Positions 1-7,629 are shown, counted from the first letter of the stretch. The stretch is DNA of 64,000 nt from Hymenobacter sp. YC55 (GCF_029433095.1 NZ_JARNTX010000001.1:1178001-1242000), one strand, 5' to 3'. Translations and numbers: made by a program. Notes: generated by a model from the letters alone, not told the origin.

Positions 1-36
1 TTGCGGCTGTTGTTGTTGTTATTGTTGTTTCAAAGG

Positions 37-75
37 TATGCGCAATAGCGAACATTCCAAACGTTACTGCGCATA
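37..75. promoter_or_regulatory. Dyad operator upstream of XRE/S24 gene
   Basis: Two arms, TATGCGCAATAGCG at 37-50 and CGTTACTGCGCATA at 62-75, form an inverted repeat matching at 12 of 14 positions around an 11-bp centre. It ends 18 bp before the GTG start at 94. Repressor/S24 proteins typically bind such dyads to control their own gene, so autoregulation is the inference. Just before it, positions 6-30 are a TTG-rich microsatellite-like tract. Confidence 0.55.
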
Positions 76-93
76 TATTTTTTCAATTAATCC

Positions 94-948
94 GTGTCCG
101 AAACCCAAGACTCAATTAATCAGCGGATTAAGACGCTAATCGACCAGTACGCCGGTGGTGTACAGCGGCGCTTCGCGCAGGAAACCGGTCTCTCGACTGG
201 GATGGTAAGTGACCTCTTTGGTAAGCGGGAGAATAAACCCGGACTAGAGATGCTGAAAAAAATCGCCAATGCGTATCCGCAATTACGGATGCGTTGGCTC
301 CTACTCGGAGAAGAGCCTATGACCGACGTAGAGCATCATCTCCCTAAGAGTATGGTCAAGGAAGAGCAAGCACCCTACAAGGGGGCTGAGCCACGCATTC
401 TGGCTGTCCAAGTAGGACCAGACAATGAGGAGAATATTGAATTAGTCTCGGTCAGGGCCGCGGCTGGCTATGCCTCGGGGGGATTCCTAAACCATGAGTT
501 TATTGAGAAGCTCCCTTCCTTTCGTCTCCCTGACGCAGCCTATATGAATGGAAGCTTCAGAGCCTTCCAGGTGAGTGGAGAATCCATGCAGAGCACGCTC
601 TATGATGGGGACTGGGTGATTTGTCGCTACGTGGAGCGATGGGACAGAGACATCAGGGACATGTATGTCCATGTCGTCGTGACCGAGGAGAACGTCCTCG
701 TCAAGCGAGTAAACAATAGATTAAATGAGCGGGGGGAATTAGCTCTCCATTCCGACAATGCCGCATTCCCTATTCAATTCATTGATGGACAGCAAATCCG
801 GGAAGTCTGGGTGGCAGTGGGCAAACTGTCTAGGCAATTTGTAAATCCCCGATTTGATGTGAATGTAGAATTGGCCCGTCAGGGAGAAGCAATTCAAGAG
901 TTACTAGACTTTAAAAAGAAATTAGAAAGCCAGGGTTTAATCAATTAA
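94..948 (+). CDS. XRE-family HTH / S24 peptidase-like transcriptional regulator
   Basis: A 284-aa protein with an N-terminal helix-turn-helix (about residues 20-75, ending in a WLLLGEEP motif) and a C-terminal S24/LexA-like domain. The self-cleavage or fold-defining Ser is visible in GESMQ (S164) and the Lys in VLVKRV (K204). The GTG start is 18 bp downstream of a strong dyad. It lies outside the prophage, upstream of an immunity-like membrane gene, and is distinct from the prophage repressor at 36470. It could be a stress regulator or the relic of another phage or element. Whether the S24 domain still cleaves cannot be judged from sequence alone. Confidence 0.85.
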   Translation: MSETQDSINQRIKTLIDQYAGGVQRRFAQETGLSTGMVSDLFGKRENKPGLEMLKKIANAYPQLRMRWLLLGEEPMTDVEHHLPKSMVKEEQAPYKGAEPRILAVQVGPDNEENIELVSVRAAAGYASGGFLNHEFIEKLPSFRLPDAAYMNGSFRAFQVSGESMQSTLYDGDWVICRYVERWDRDIRDMYVHVVVTEENVLVKRVNNRLNERGELALHSDNAAFPIQFIDGQQIREVWVAVGKLSRQFVNPRFDVNVELARQGEAIQELLDFKKKLESQGLIN

Positions 949-959
949 TTCTTTCCCCT

Positions 960-1334
960 ATGAGCAATTCTTTATTCGGTTCCTTATTCCTCATCATGGG
1001 CAATGAAGTCGCGGGAGGAGCGGCTTTAGTGATCATGGGACTACTTTATTTTATCCCAGCCATTGTCGCTAAGGGCAAGCGCAACGCCACGTCCATCCTC
1101 GTCCTAAACCTGCTCTTGGGCTGGACAATCCTGGGCTGGATCGCGGCCCTCATCTGGGCACTGAGCAATGATGCTCCCATTCAAAAGGTGGTTGTCCAAT
1201 CCCCGTCCCCAGCTCCTGCCCCAGCCGCTCCCTCCATCGCTGATGAGCTAGACAAACTCCGCTCCCTGCGCAATGCGGGGGAGTTGACCAACGAAGAATT
1301 CTTACAGCAGAAAGCTCGCTTACTCCGCTCTTAA
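960..1334 (+). CDS. Superinfection immunity-like membrane protein with SHOCT domain
   Basis: A 124-aa protein starting 11 bp after the S24 gene, so probably in the same operon. Two hydrophobic segments (about residues 18-36 and 44-68, with GWTILGW between helices) match the T4 Imm-like superinfection immunity family. A Pro/Ala-rich linker and a SHOCT-type short helix-loop-helix (about 92-122, with LRSLRNAGELTNEEF) follow. In phage T4 the family blocks DNA injection by later phages. Here it may be a chromosomal defence gene or a phage remnant. The fold assignment is fairly secure; the role is inferred. Confidence 0.75.
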   Translation: MSNSLFGSLFLIMGNEVAGGAALVIMGLLYFIPAIVAKGKRNATSILVLNLLLGWTILGWIAALIWALSNDAPIQKVVVQSPSPAPAPAAPSIADELDKLRSLRNAGELTNEEFLQQKARLLRS

Positions 1335-1335
1335 T

Positions 1336-1659
1336 ATGTCGCTTGATATGGCACTCCCTGACTTCTCCATTACCGCGATGGATCTGCGTTTCCTGGCCGA
1401 ACTAGACCGCCTCCAGCAGGCCGGCAGCTTCGCCACCTACCGCGAGCTGGCCGAGCAGTTGGACGTGCATCCCAACACGTTCGGCCAGATCGAGATCGGC
1501 CGCTACCACTGCAACATCAAGCAGCTCTACCAACTCCGCTCCTTCCACCCCGAGGCGGACGTGCTGTGGGTGCTCTTTGGCGAGGCGGAAACGGGCCGTC
1601 CCGAACCGACGGGAGCCCCCAAGCGAGGAGAGCGGGGCAGACCGGTGCGCGTGCACTAA
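1336..1659 (+). CDS. Small HTH-like protein, unknown function
   Basis: A 107-aa protein starting 1 bp after the preceding stop, so translationally linked. The middle (YRELAEQLDVHPNTFGQIE, then a stretch ending DVLWVLFGE) resembles the XRE-type HTH at the N-terminus of the first gene, which ends WLLLGEE. The C-terminal 20 residues are Gly/Arg/Pro-rich. Positions 1400-1650 are clearly more GC-rich than the preceding kilobase, hinting at a different origin. A second in-frame ATG at 1351 is an alternative start. I do not recognise a named family. Confidence 0.6.
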   Translation: MSLDMALPDFSITAMDLRFLAELDRLQQAGSFATYRELAEQLDVHPNTFGQIEIGRYHCNIKQLYQLRSFHPEADVLWVLFGEAETGRPEPTGAPKRGERGRPVRVH

Positions 1660-1749
1660 AAAGCGGATTCCTGCCCAAAACCATACCCCACGTTTCGAGC
1701 CTAGTAGTAATGCGTTATTCGTCAGGCGTTTGCAGTAAAAACGAAGAGC

Positions 1750-1763
1750 CCAGTTGGGCCCAC
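1750..1763. repeat. attL core
   Basis: CCAGTTGGGCCCAC, identical to the copy at 38525-38538. On both ends it is followed within about 15 bp by a terminator-like hairpin. No tRNA gene can be folded from the flanking sequence, so the bacterial target seems to be an intergenic terminator region. Confidence 0.75.
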
Positions 1764-1776
1764 TAGAAAACCTATG

Positions 1777-1810
1777 AAAACGCCTCTTACACCCTGTAGG
1801 AGGCGTTTTT
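1777..1810 (+). terminator. Rho-independent terminator next to attL
   Basis: AAAACGCCTC at 1777-1786 pairs with GAGGCGTTTTT at 1800-1810, leaving a 13-nt loop and a T-run. It lies just inside the prophage and can stop transcription entering from the chromosomal flank. Confidence 0.75.
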
Positions 1811-1820
1811 GTTTGATGTT

Positions 1821-1852
1821 GGTAAAACATAGGTAAAACATTTGCTGAACAC
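1821..1852. repeat. Left copy of terminal arm repeat (possible integrase arm sites)
   Basis: Two GGTAAAACA boxes at 1821 and 1832 followed by GCTGAACAC at 1844. The same three boxes with the same spacing recur at 38404-38435; 27 of 32 positions match. Both copies lie inside the att cores, as expected for arm-type integrase binding sites. Confidence 0.55.
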
Positions 1853-2215
1853 GTGGAGCGGCTACCGGATTTGGCCCTAGTTTATTTAAATGGGCGCATC
1901 GTAGTGGCCGGCCCGCAAGTCGAGGAAACGTTGGCCATATTTCTACAGCAAGTGCGTATGCTGCCAGGCTACCGGCTCATCTGGCGAGGGGCTCCCGCCT
2001 CCGTTAAGGAATGGCAGGCCTGTCATTGGATGGATCACCAGCCTAACTCGCTCGGGTATCGGCTTCAAGACAATGAATATCTAGACTACCGCAACCCCAC
2101 CCGGCCTAACGAGGGAATGAAGAGTGCCCGCAAATCCTTTGCCTCCGCTATTGCCGTACTAGCCAAACTTGCTGGCCACGTACCCAAAGAAGTTGTTGTG
2201 TTCACCATCAGATGA
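1853..2215 (+). CDS. Hypothetical prophage left-end protein
   Basis: A 120-aa protein from a GTG start abutting the arm repeat. It begins with a short beta-rich stretch (LALVYLNGRIVVAG) and contains a WRGAPASVKEWQAC segment; there is no signal peptide or membrane helix. I recognise no family. It is the first gene inside attL, a usual place for phage accessory or lysogeny genes, and it reads in the same direction as the small 2292 gene and the acyltransferase. Confidence 0.5.
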   Translation: MERLPDLALVYLNGRIVVAGPQVEETLAIFLQQVRMLPGYRLIWRGAPASVKEWQACHWMDHQPNSLGYRLQDNEYLDYRNPTRPNEGMKSARKSFASAIAVLAKLAGHVPKEVVVFTIR

Positions 2216-2291
2216 AAAGCATTTAAAAGTTTAAATGAGTTCTCTACTCAACTACTAGCTAAAACTATTTTGTACTTGCATGAGATAAAAT

Positions 2292-2534
2292 ATGATTAAT
2301 CAAGCGCCTGAATCTTTTGACCTCGACTCTATTTCTCGCCAACAAGCCTTTGCCGACTGTGTGCAGCAAGTAGCCGAGCGGCACCGCCTCTACTTCGAAG
2401 AGCAGGCCAGCAGCATTGATACCAGCTACTCGCTGGAGCTTGCCCCCAACAAAGCCCGTATCCATATCGAGCCGAGCACACCCATGGATATTTATGACGA
2501 ATTGCATGATTGCTTTCGGCGCTGCTTTAACTAA
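2292..2534 (+). CDS. Small hypothetical protein, parent of a decayed copy
   Basis: An 80-aa acidic protein (ATG start) without membrane segments or recognisable domain. Its last 27 codons (from 2454) match a degenerate stretch at 3892-3973 on the far side of the acyltransferase gene. Many differences are at third codon positions, so the second copy once coded for a related protein. The gene therefore marks one border of a cassette containing the acyltransferase. Confidence 0.55.
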   Translation: MINQAPESFDLDSISRQQAFADCVQQVAERHRLYFEEQASSIDTSYSLELAPNKARIHIEPSTPMDIYDELHDCFRRCFN

Positions 2535-2682
2535 GAAGTACTTAGTGAATATATTTTGAGTTTTGCACTACGCCGTATTCAGGTTATACCACTGCCAGAG
2601 GTTGCCTCGTCTATGCTTTTGCAGAATGCTACTTAATAAACTGGCTTATATTTCGGCTCCTTGACCTATTTTGCTTTTCTCT

Positions 2683-3867
2683 ATGTATTCTACTTCAACA
2701 GTCAAAACTTCATATTCTAGCCATCCTTTTAAATTACTTAGCTATTCAGAATTAGACGATGTTCAATGTCTACGCGGATTTTGTGCATTTTACGTGGTTG
2801 TGTATCATGCCAAATTCATCCTCTGGTGCGGTGGCCAGCAATATTTGCTTGCTCACCCTCGCGCTCAATGGGGTTTGCTTGAGTACCTAGCCTTCGCACT
2901 CGATATGTTGAGTGGGGCAGGTTATGAGATGGTAGTCTTTTTCTTTGTGTTGTCCGGCTTTTTTATCCGCCATGCTGAGTTAAAAAAACAGGGCACTGCG
3001 CATAGTTTTTATCTCAACCGAGTCAAACGTATATACCCGCCCTTTGTAGTCGCCTGCTTCCTAGCGGTAGGATGCCTACTACTAGCTCATCAATTAGCGC
3101 CAAAAGCCTTTGTGGCTGGTTCCGATAGAGAGCTTAATCGGTCTTTAGCGCTGGCCATGCAGGAGTTACGGCAAATAGACTCAGCCTCCTTCATACGAGC
3201 GCTCACCTTTCGCCCACTGCAAAACTTACACATCGGCTACAATAATGTGTATTGGTCTTTACTGCCAGAAGCAATCTTCTATTTACTGGTGCCACTAGCC
3301 TTTTATAATGTTCGCCTGTACTATATTATCTCTCTAATAGCCTTTCTTGTAGGTATTCTGGAGCTTGCCCCGACTAATCATTTCCTACAGTCGTATTTAT
3401 TCACCTATAACGGATATTTTGCTTTAGGCGTCGCTTTTTATGATGTATGCACAAACACGCGTTGGCTTGAAGTTGCTCAGCGAATTCCAAAGTGGGCACT
3501 AGCAGGTACCATCACTATCCTATTTGCACTCGTTTTAGGGCTTGCTCTTCTCCATCGTCAAAACCTCTCTGGGGCAGTAGCTGCCCTACTCGCTGTAGGG
3601 TGTATGAGTGCTTTATTAACCAAAAGAGTGTCATCGAAAACTCTACTCCTTAAGGCTTTCCACGAAGTTGGTATTTTTAGCTTTTCGCTCTACCTATATC
3701 ACTTTCCCCTGCTAATTCTATGCTACGCAGGGTTGGTATTTCTGACCGGGCAAACCCTCATCTATGCCCGCTATTATTGGCTGGCTTTACCACTAGTGAC
3801 GTGTGTAGCATATGCCTTGTATCAAATAAGTGAACGGCTCTTTGTACAGTACTTCCGGCGACACTAA
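2683..3867 (+). CDS. Acyltransferase family 3 membrane protein (OafA/YrhL-like), phage moron
   Basis: A 394-aa integral membrane O-acyltransferase with about ten hydrophobic segments. Family marks are the N-terminal LRGFCAFYVVVYHAKF with the conserved His, FFFVLSGFFIRHAE, and NRVKRIYPPF. Such enzymes transfer acetyl or other acyl groups to cell-surface sugars. I use ATG 2683; a TTG at 2671 is in frame. The gene is AT-richer than the phage structural genes and sits next to attL, flanked by the 80-aa gene and its decayed paralogue. This is typical of a lysogenic-conversion cassette that alters the surface receptor. Substrate unknown. Confidence 0.85.
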   Translation: MYSTSTVKTSYSSHPFKLLSYSELDDVQCLRGFCAFYVVVYHAKFILWCGGQQYLLAHPRAQWGLLEYLAFALDMLSGAGYEMVVFFFVLSGFFIRHAELKKQGTAHSFYLNRVKRIYPPFVVACFLAVGCLLLAHQLAPKAFVAGSDRELNRSLALAMQELRQIDSASFIRALTFRPLQNLHIGYNNVYWSLLPEAIFYLLVPLAFYNVRLYYIISLIAFLVGILELAPTNHFLQSYLFTYNGYFALGVAFYDVCTNTRWLEVAQRIPKWALAGTITILFALVLGLALLHRQNLSGAVAALLAVGCMSALLTKRVSSKTLLLKAFHEVGIFSFSLYLYHFPLLILCYAGLVFLTGQTLIYARYYWLALPLVTCVAYALYQISERLFVQYFRRH

Positions 3868-3876
3868 TTCTTATCA

Positions 3877-3973
3877 TTGTGCACTAAATAAGACCGCATT
3901 CATATTGAACCTAGTACCCCCTATGGATGTCTGCGAAAAGATATACACCTACTTTTAGCGCTGCTTCAACTAA
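3877..3973 (+). pseudogene. Degenerate C-terminal copy of the 2292-2534 gene
   Basis: Compared with 2454-2534, my hand alignment of 3892-3973 gives 55 of 81 matching bases. There is one extra base after the codons for IEPSTP (a frameshift), an in-frame TAG, and the same ending RCFN-stop. Weaker similarity extends back to about 3877 with another stop. It begins only about 10 bp after the acyltransferase stop. Confidence 0.6.
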
Positions 3974-4105
3974 CATCTTATACTATATATAGATTGGTTA
4001 GGCTCTTATCAACAAACGTGCGAAACGACGTAAATAACCGAGTTTCGGTTACAACCAAATCGCACATAGCACAGAAATCAGCTCGGCAGCTCGGTAGCTT
4101 CGAAT

Positions 4106-4642
4106 ATGATTTCTCCCAGCCTCACCTTCGAAGATCAAGCTACCGCCTGCCTGAAAGCTGCTGAGCTACACCGTGCTACGTTACTGAAATTCGCCCGCGG
4201 AATAAGCGGAGGCGACGATGAAGCAGGCCGAGAGCTATTTCAGGAAGCGGTATTGCGGGCGCATGAGACAATTCAAGCGCATGGATTTTACGGGGAAGGC
4301 TACCAGTTTTATATCTGGCGTGTAATCAAGAATTTGCGTCAGGAGCAGAAGCAAGCCGCTAAGCGCTTGAAGCCCTTGCGGGCAAGTGAGATGGAGCTGG
4401 AGGAAGAGCACGTGATTGATTATGATTCCCGCGCCCATTTAGCGGATCAAATCAACTACGAATTAAGTGAGCGTTGCACGCCGGCGGATGTAGCGCTATT
4501 TCAGCTACACGTCAATGGCCAGAGCTACCGGGATATCGAGCAACTGACGGGCAAGAACTACCGCACCGTAGGGCACAAGATCCGCCAAATCAAAACCATG
4601 TTGCAGGGCTTGTTCACTGCTTCCTATGAAGGGCTTCAGTAA
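4106..4642 (+). CDS. RNA polymerase sigma-70-like factor, candidate late-gene regulator
   Basis: A 178-aa protein built like a short two-region sigma factor. The N-terminal helices (about 20-85) include a region-2-like segment, ELFQEAVLRAHE ... FYIWRVIKNLRQEQ. A C-terminal HTH (about 125-165, NGQSYRDIEQLTGKNYRTVG) resembles sigma region 4. It is transcribed towards the end of the late operon and separated from it by a bidirectional terminator. The prophage carries five copies of a non-host-like promoter in the late operon, so this protein is a natural candidate for reading them; that link is inference. It could instead be a host-type ECF factor carried as cargo. Confidence 0.7.
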   Translation: MISPSLTFEDQATACLKAAELHRATLLKFARGISGGDDEAGRELFQEAVLRAHETIQAHGFYGEGYQFYIWRVIKNLRQEQKQAAKRLKPLRASEMELEEEHVIDYDSRAHLADQINYELSERCTPADVALFQLHVNGQSYRDIEQLTGKNYRTVGHKIRQIKTMLQGLFTASYEGLQ

Positions 4643-4663
4643 AAATTCTACTTAGTGTAGGAC

Positions 4664-4695
4664 AAAAAAAAGGCTTCGAATTTGAAGCCTTTTTT
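4664..4695. terminator. Bidirectional terminator between sigma-like gene and late operon
   Basis: AAAAAAAGGCTTC (664-676) pairs with GAAGCCTTTTTT (684-695), giving T-runs on both strands. It separates the convergent gene ends at 4642 (+) and 4725 (-). Confidence 0.85.
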
Positions 4696-4724
4696 AATTT
4701 ATATCTATTAGAACTCTGGTGAAA

Positions 4725-5552
4725 CTATGGATGGTCCCGCTTCAAGCGTTTGGCCTGCTTCTTTCGATTCCGAGCGAGTTCCTTTTGGCCGGCCCAATAC
4801 TCTGCTTCCAGCTTATCCATTTCCTGTTTGGCCTTGCGCTTGGCTATGCGGCGTTGCTTTGCTTGATAGCGCTCTGTTTGTTTGGCGCTACCGTAGTCGA
4901 ATCTCGTTTTATGTACGAAGAGTTGCGGCCCCTGAGCCCAGGCCCGGCTCATGCTCAGCATGAGGAGCACGGCTAAGAACGGAAGCCAGCGAAGCCGGGA
5001 ATTGAATTTCGCGCCGGCCCAGAGCCCACCCACCAGGCCAACCACTACCAACCACCATGGCCAGCCGGCTTGCTCGACACTTGCACTTGCCTTAGCTCCC
5101 GGGCCAACTGCTACCGAAGCACCCTTGGTTGCCGTGGTTACACTTCCCGAGTCCTGAGCATAGGAGCTGGCGCCTTTCAGCTTCAGCTCGTCAGCACTGG
5201 TGCTAGCGGTATTGCTGCTGCCAGTCTGATAGATGACTGTGCTGTTCTTGTACTTGGTTTGCTTACTGTTCTTATTAAAAACAGAAGCGAAGAGGCCCTT
5301 CTTAACAGCCGGCGGCGAAGGCGCTATTTGTGCAGCTACCGCCGGGCTTGGCGTCGTGCTTTTTGTTATACCGGCGGAATCCTTCACCGCCTTGCTAGCG
5401 GAGTCTAACCGCGCTTGATAAGGCGCGGGCCAACTCCTACTCGGAAAGCCATCATCAACCTGGCGCATAGCCGCGCACCCACAGCCACCGCTCCCCACCA
5501 AACCACCCACACATAATAGGGCAAGCGCCCAAATTCCTCGAAAAGATCTCAT
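4725..5552 (-). CDS. Lipoprotein-like membrane protein, candidate spanin
   Basis: A 275-aa protein, last gene of the late operon, just after endolysin and holin. An N-terminal hydrophobic segment runs into a Gly/Ser/Cys stretch (possible lipobox SGGC, Cys24). A long Ala/Ser/Thr-rich spacer follows, then two membrane helices near 165-210 (WPWWLVVVGLVGGLWAG and WLPFLAVLLMLSM). It ends in a very basic, coiled-coil-like tail. One protein with an outer-membrane lipid anchor plus an inner-membrane segment is the layout of a unimolecular spanin, and the lysis-cassette position fits. The lipobox lacks the usual Leu at -3, and the long basic tail is atypical. Confidence 0.5.
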   Translation of the reverse strand: MRSFRGIWALALLCVGGLVGSGGCGCAAMRQVDDGFPSRSWPAPYQARLDSASKAVKDSAGITKSTTPSPAVAAQIAPSPPAVKKGLFASVFNKNSKQTKYKNSTVIYQTGSSNTASTSADELKLKGASSYAQDSGSVTTATKGASVAVGPGAKASASVEQAGWPWWLVVVGLVGGLWAGAKFNSRLRWLPFLAVLLMLSMSRAWAQGPQLFVHKTRFDYGSAKQTERYQAKQRRIAKRKAKQEMDKLEAEYWAGQKELARNRKKQAKRLKRDHP

Positions 5553-5579
5553 GTCTTCTATTTGGATTTAAGAATTAGC

Positions 5580-5972
5580 TTATTTGATAAGGATGGATAT
5601 CCGTCCTTTCGCCGCCTGGATCTTGCGAAACAGCTTGTCAAAGGCTACTCGGGAATTGGTCACCACGTCCCGGCCGGCACCAGTGCCAGGCAGTAAGCAG
5701 CCTTCAGTATCAGCTGCGGTGTTTCCCGGGTGAATGCGCACGCCTTCGAAGCCCGGCACGTTTACGAGTAGGGGCAACGGCTTCTGAAAGCGGTTGCTGA
5801 AGGTTACTTCTACCTGGTATTCACCAGGGGGAATGGCTGTCTTGCCATGGATCTTGACGCCGGCGGGCCGCACTACATCTTCAATGCCGTAACACTCAAA
5901 AACCCCATCTACAAACCACTCAGAGAGGGTGCTGGCGTCGGTGCTTTTCCGCCGCCGTACTTCAATTTTCAT
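5580..5972 (-). CDS. DUF5675 family protein, probable phage endolysin
   Basis: A 130-aa protein with the family signature RIHPGNTAADTEGC near residue 80 and an N-terminal strand-rich part (MKIEVRRRKSTDASTLSEWF). DUF5675 proteins sit in the endolysin position of many Bacteroidota phages and are thought to cleave peptidoglycan; the chemistry is not established from this sequence. It lies directly downstream of the holin, with its own promoter-like element and a terminator between them. It has no signal peptide, so it would need the holin to reach the wall. Confidence 0.75.
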   Translation of the reverse strand: MKIEVRRRKSTDASTLSEWFVDGVFECYGIEDVVRPAGVKIHGKTAIPPGEYQVEVTFSNRFQKPLPLLVNVPGFEGVRIHPGNTAADTEGCLLPGTGAGRDVVTNSRVAFDKLFRKIQAAKGRISILIK

Positions 5973-5996
5973 GGGCTTAACCTTAGGTTGTTTACC

Positions 5997-6026
5997 TAGA
6001 AAGGCTCAGCTCTGATTCTGTGACAA
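5997..6026 (-). promoter_or_regulatory. Late promoter-like element, copy 1 (before endolysin)
   Basis: On the minus strand TTGTCA (6026-6021), an 18-bp gap and TTTCTA (6002-5997). The conserved block ATTCTGTGACAAAAAA is on the plus strand at 6015-6030. A leader of about 20 nt would precede the ATG at 5972. It follows the T-run of a terminator hairpin. Confidence 0.6.
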
Positions 6027-6055
6027 AAAAAGACCCCGACCTTATCCGGTCGGGG
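6025..6055 (-). terminator. Terminator overlapping the end of the holin gene
   Basis: CCCCGACC (6034-6041) pairs with GGTCGGGG (6048-6055); on the minus strand a T-run follows. The stem includes the last codons and stop of the holin gene, so the hairpin and coding sequence overlap. Confidence 0.8.
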
Positions 6056-6599
6056 CTAATTGCTGCTCTACTGCTTCCGGCTCAGGTACCGGCGCGGGTT
6101 GCGGCTCCGGTTCTGGCGCTATCACCGGTAAGGCGGCTTCCGGATCCTCACTGAAAAGCGCCAGGCGCTTGATTAGCTTTTTAGGTACTAGCTCGGGAGC
6201 CATGGTAGCCAGGTTTTCCAGCACGCTTAGCGCTTCCCGAGCCATCATTACACAGTATACAAAGGTGTCGAACCACTGGAAGAGCACGTTTACTTTGCCT
6301 TTTATGGTGAAGCTCGTCATCACGTGCGCCAGCACCAACAAGGATAAGTAAACCAGCACCTTCGTAAAGAAGCGGCTGAAGCCCCGGCTACTGATCTGGC
6401 TTCTCTGCCAAGAGCGGATAACTCCGGTTACTGTATCGACTACTATAAGCGTAAGCAGAAAGCCTAAAAACTGCCAGTCATCAAATAGATAGGTCCGAAC
6501 AATAAGGGCCCAGGGCGAAAGATTGAAGCCAGTACTGAGCACGTCTAGGCTGCGCGGGCTAGTAATCAGAAGTACGAAGGATTGCGAGAAGGCGCGCAT
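6042..6599 (-). CDS. Phage holin family protein
   Basis: A 185-aa protein with three hydrophobic segments (about 42-61, 78-97 and 108-126). The family motif VDTVTGVIRSW lies at the end of the first, and a Pro/Glu-rich cytoplasmic-type tail follows (PEPEPQPAPVPEPEA). It matches the toxin-secretion/phage-lysis holin group. It lies directly upstream of the DUF5675 endolysin. Its first codon overlaps the stop of the DUF6712 gene by 1 bp. Role: timed permeabilisation of the inner membrane. Confidence 0.85.
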   Translation of the reverse strand: MRAFSQSFVLLITSPRSLDVLSTGFNLSPWALIVRTYLFDDWQFLGFLLTLIVVDTVTGVIRSWQRSQISSRGFSRFFTKVLVYLSLLVLAHVMTSFTIKGKVNVLFQWFDTFVYCVMMAREALSVLENLATMAPELVPKKLIKRLALFSEDPEAALPVIAPEPEPQPAPVPEPEAVEQQLAPTG

Positions 6600-7105
6600 T
6601 AGTCGAGGTCAATACCCCCAACCGGCATTGTAGACAGGGCCGCGGCTAGTGGCGGGGCGTAAGATGGATAATCCGCCTTATGCTCTACCATCCAAGCCGT
6701 AAGCTCCGAGGAGTAGAAGTTGGCGGTACTGATATGGCTATCAAGCGTCTTCTGAGCCAACTTCTCATCAGCACTGGTGCTGACCTCCTTCCCGTTCTTT
6801 ACCACTATGCCCGCCTCGGCTACGTGTACCTGCAAGTTAGGCCAGGCCTCGACCAATGCCCACTGGCAGAGCATATCTTTCAGCTCATCCAAGTTGGCGA
6901 GGCGCGCTAGGGGCTCATCATCAGTGGTTGCCGTTTGCACGCTCAGCAGTAGCTCGGCAAATAGCGCCGGCCCTAGGAGCTTCTTGAGGTGTTTGCGTTC
7001 CGCTAGCGGGATAGCGAGGCTGAGCTTATGCAGATCAGCATTAGGCTGAGCTACGGTCCGATCAGGAATTTCTTCCGCCGTAATAAGATGTTTTAATTCA
7101 CTCAT
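6599..7105 (-). CDS. DUF6712-like head-tail connector protein
   Basis: A 168-aa, mostly helical protein with a LKKLLGPALFAELL segment near residue 40, as in the DUF6712 proteins that Bacteroidota siphophages carry between portal and lysis genes. These are taken to be head-completion or connector proteins. It ends 1 bp into the holin gene and begins 2 bp after the stop of the 7108-7629 gene, so it is one operon. There is no membrane segment. Confidence 0.6.
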   Translation of the reverse strand: MSELKHLITAEEIPDRTVAQPNADLHKLSLAIPLAERKHLKKLLGPALFAELLLSVQTATTDDEPLARLANLDELKDMLCQWALVEAWPNLQVHVAEAGIVVKNGKEVSTSADEKLAQKTLDSHISTANFYSSELTAWMVEHKADYPSYAPPLAAALSTMPVGGIDLD

Positions 7106-7107
7106 AA

Positions 7108-7629
7108 TTATTTCTTTTTAAGGCGTTTCCTGATCTTCTCTCGCTCCCGTTTTGCCGCTTCTCGTTTGGCGGCACGCTCGGCACGCTTGGCGTCCTGTTT
7201 AGGTTCCTTGGCTGGTTTAGCTTCGAATTCCTTGCCGGCTAGAATGCCGGCTTCCTGCGGCGTATCGACAAAGGCTTGCAGCTCTTCACTCCAAAAGGCA
7301 GTGACCGAAACCAGCAAGCCCGGCCGCCAGCTGCGCCAGCTCTGGCGGCCCTGATCATAGTAGCGGGTCTTACCAGCGCTTTTGCTTTTGGCCCGCTGAG
7401 TGCTCGGAATGAAATTCGGATTTCGCACCCCCGTTCGGAATCCGGAAAGCTGCCCTACGCGGCCTCTTGCGCGGTTTTCTTTGGTGTCGGCTAGCCGAAA
7501 GGCAAACACGCACGGCACTTGGTTGAGGTAGTAGAGCAGCAACCTTTCTGAATAAGCTGCCAGCTTCAGCAAGCGAACTTTATCCTTCCGCTTTTCTAAG
7601 GTTTCAGCCCTTTTTAGTAGCGTTATCAC
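7108..7629 (-). CDS. Hypothetical virion-assembly protein
   Basis: A 173-aa very basic protein. The centre has an Arg/Trp/Tyr-rich patch (YYDQGRQSWRSWRPG), and the C-terminal 40 residues are an alternating Lys/Arg/Glu/Ala helix. Its start overlaps the portal stop by 4 bp (ATGA type), implying coupled translation and a head-assembly role. I recognise no family. Confidence 0.5.
   Translation of the reverse strand: MITLLKRAETLEKRKDKVRLLKLAAYSERLLLYYLNQVPCVFAFRLADTKENRARGRVGQLSGFRTGVRNPNFIPSTQRAKSKSAGKTRYYDQGRQSWRSWRPGLLVSVTAFWSEELQAFVDTPQEAGILAGKEFEAKPAKEPKQDAKRAERAAKREAAKREREKIRKRLKKK

Noticed and set aside
1..33. TTG microsatellite as phase-variation switch
   Set aside because: The tract is short, imperfect and not inside a gene or between a -35 and -10 that I can identify.
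1660..1763. tRNA gene at attL
   Set aside because: GGGCCCAC resembles an acceptor-stem end, but no T-arm (TTCRA with pairing stem) or matching 5' half is found in the 90 bp upstream, and the same is true at attR.
1402..1830. 142-aa antisense ORF crossing attL
   Set aside because: It spans the att core and the terminator and mirrors the GC-rich HTH gene; no recognisable protein sequence.
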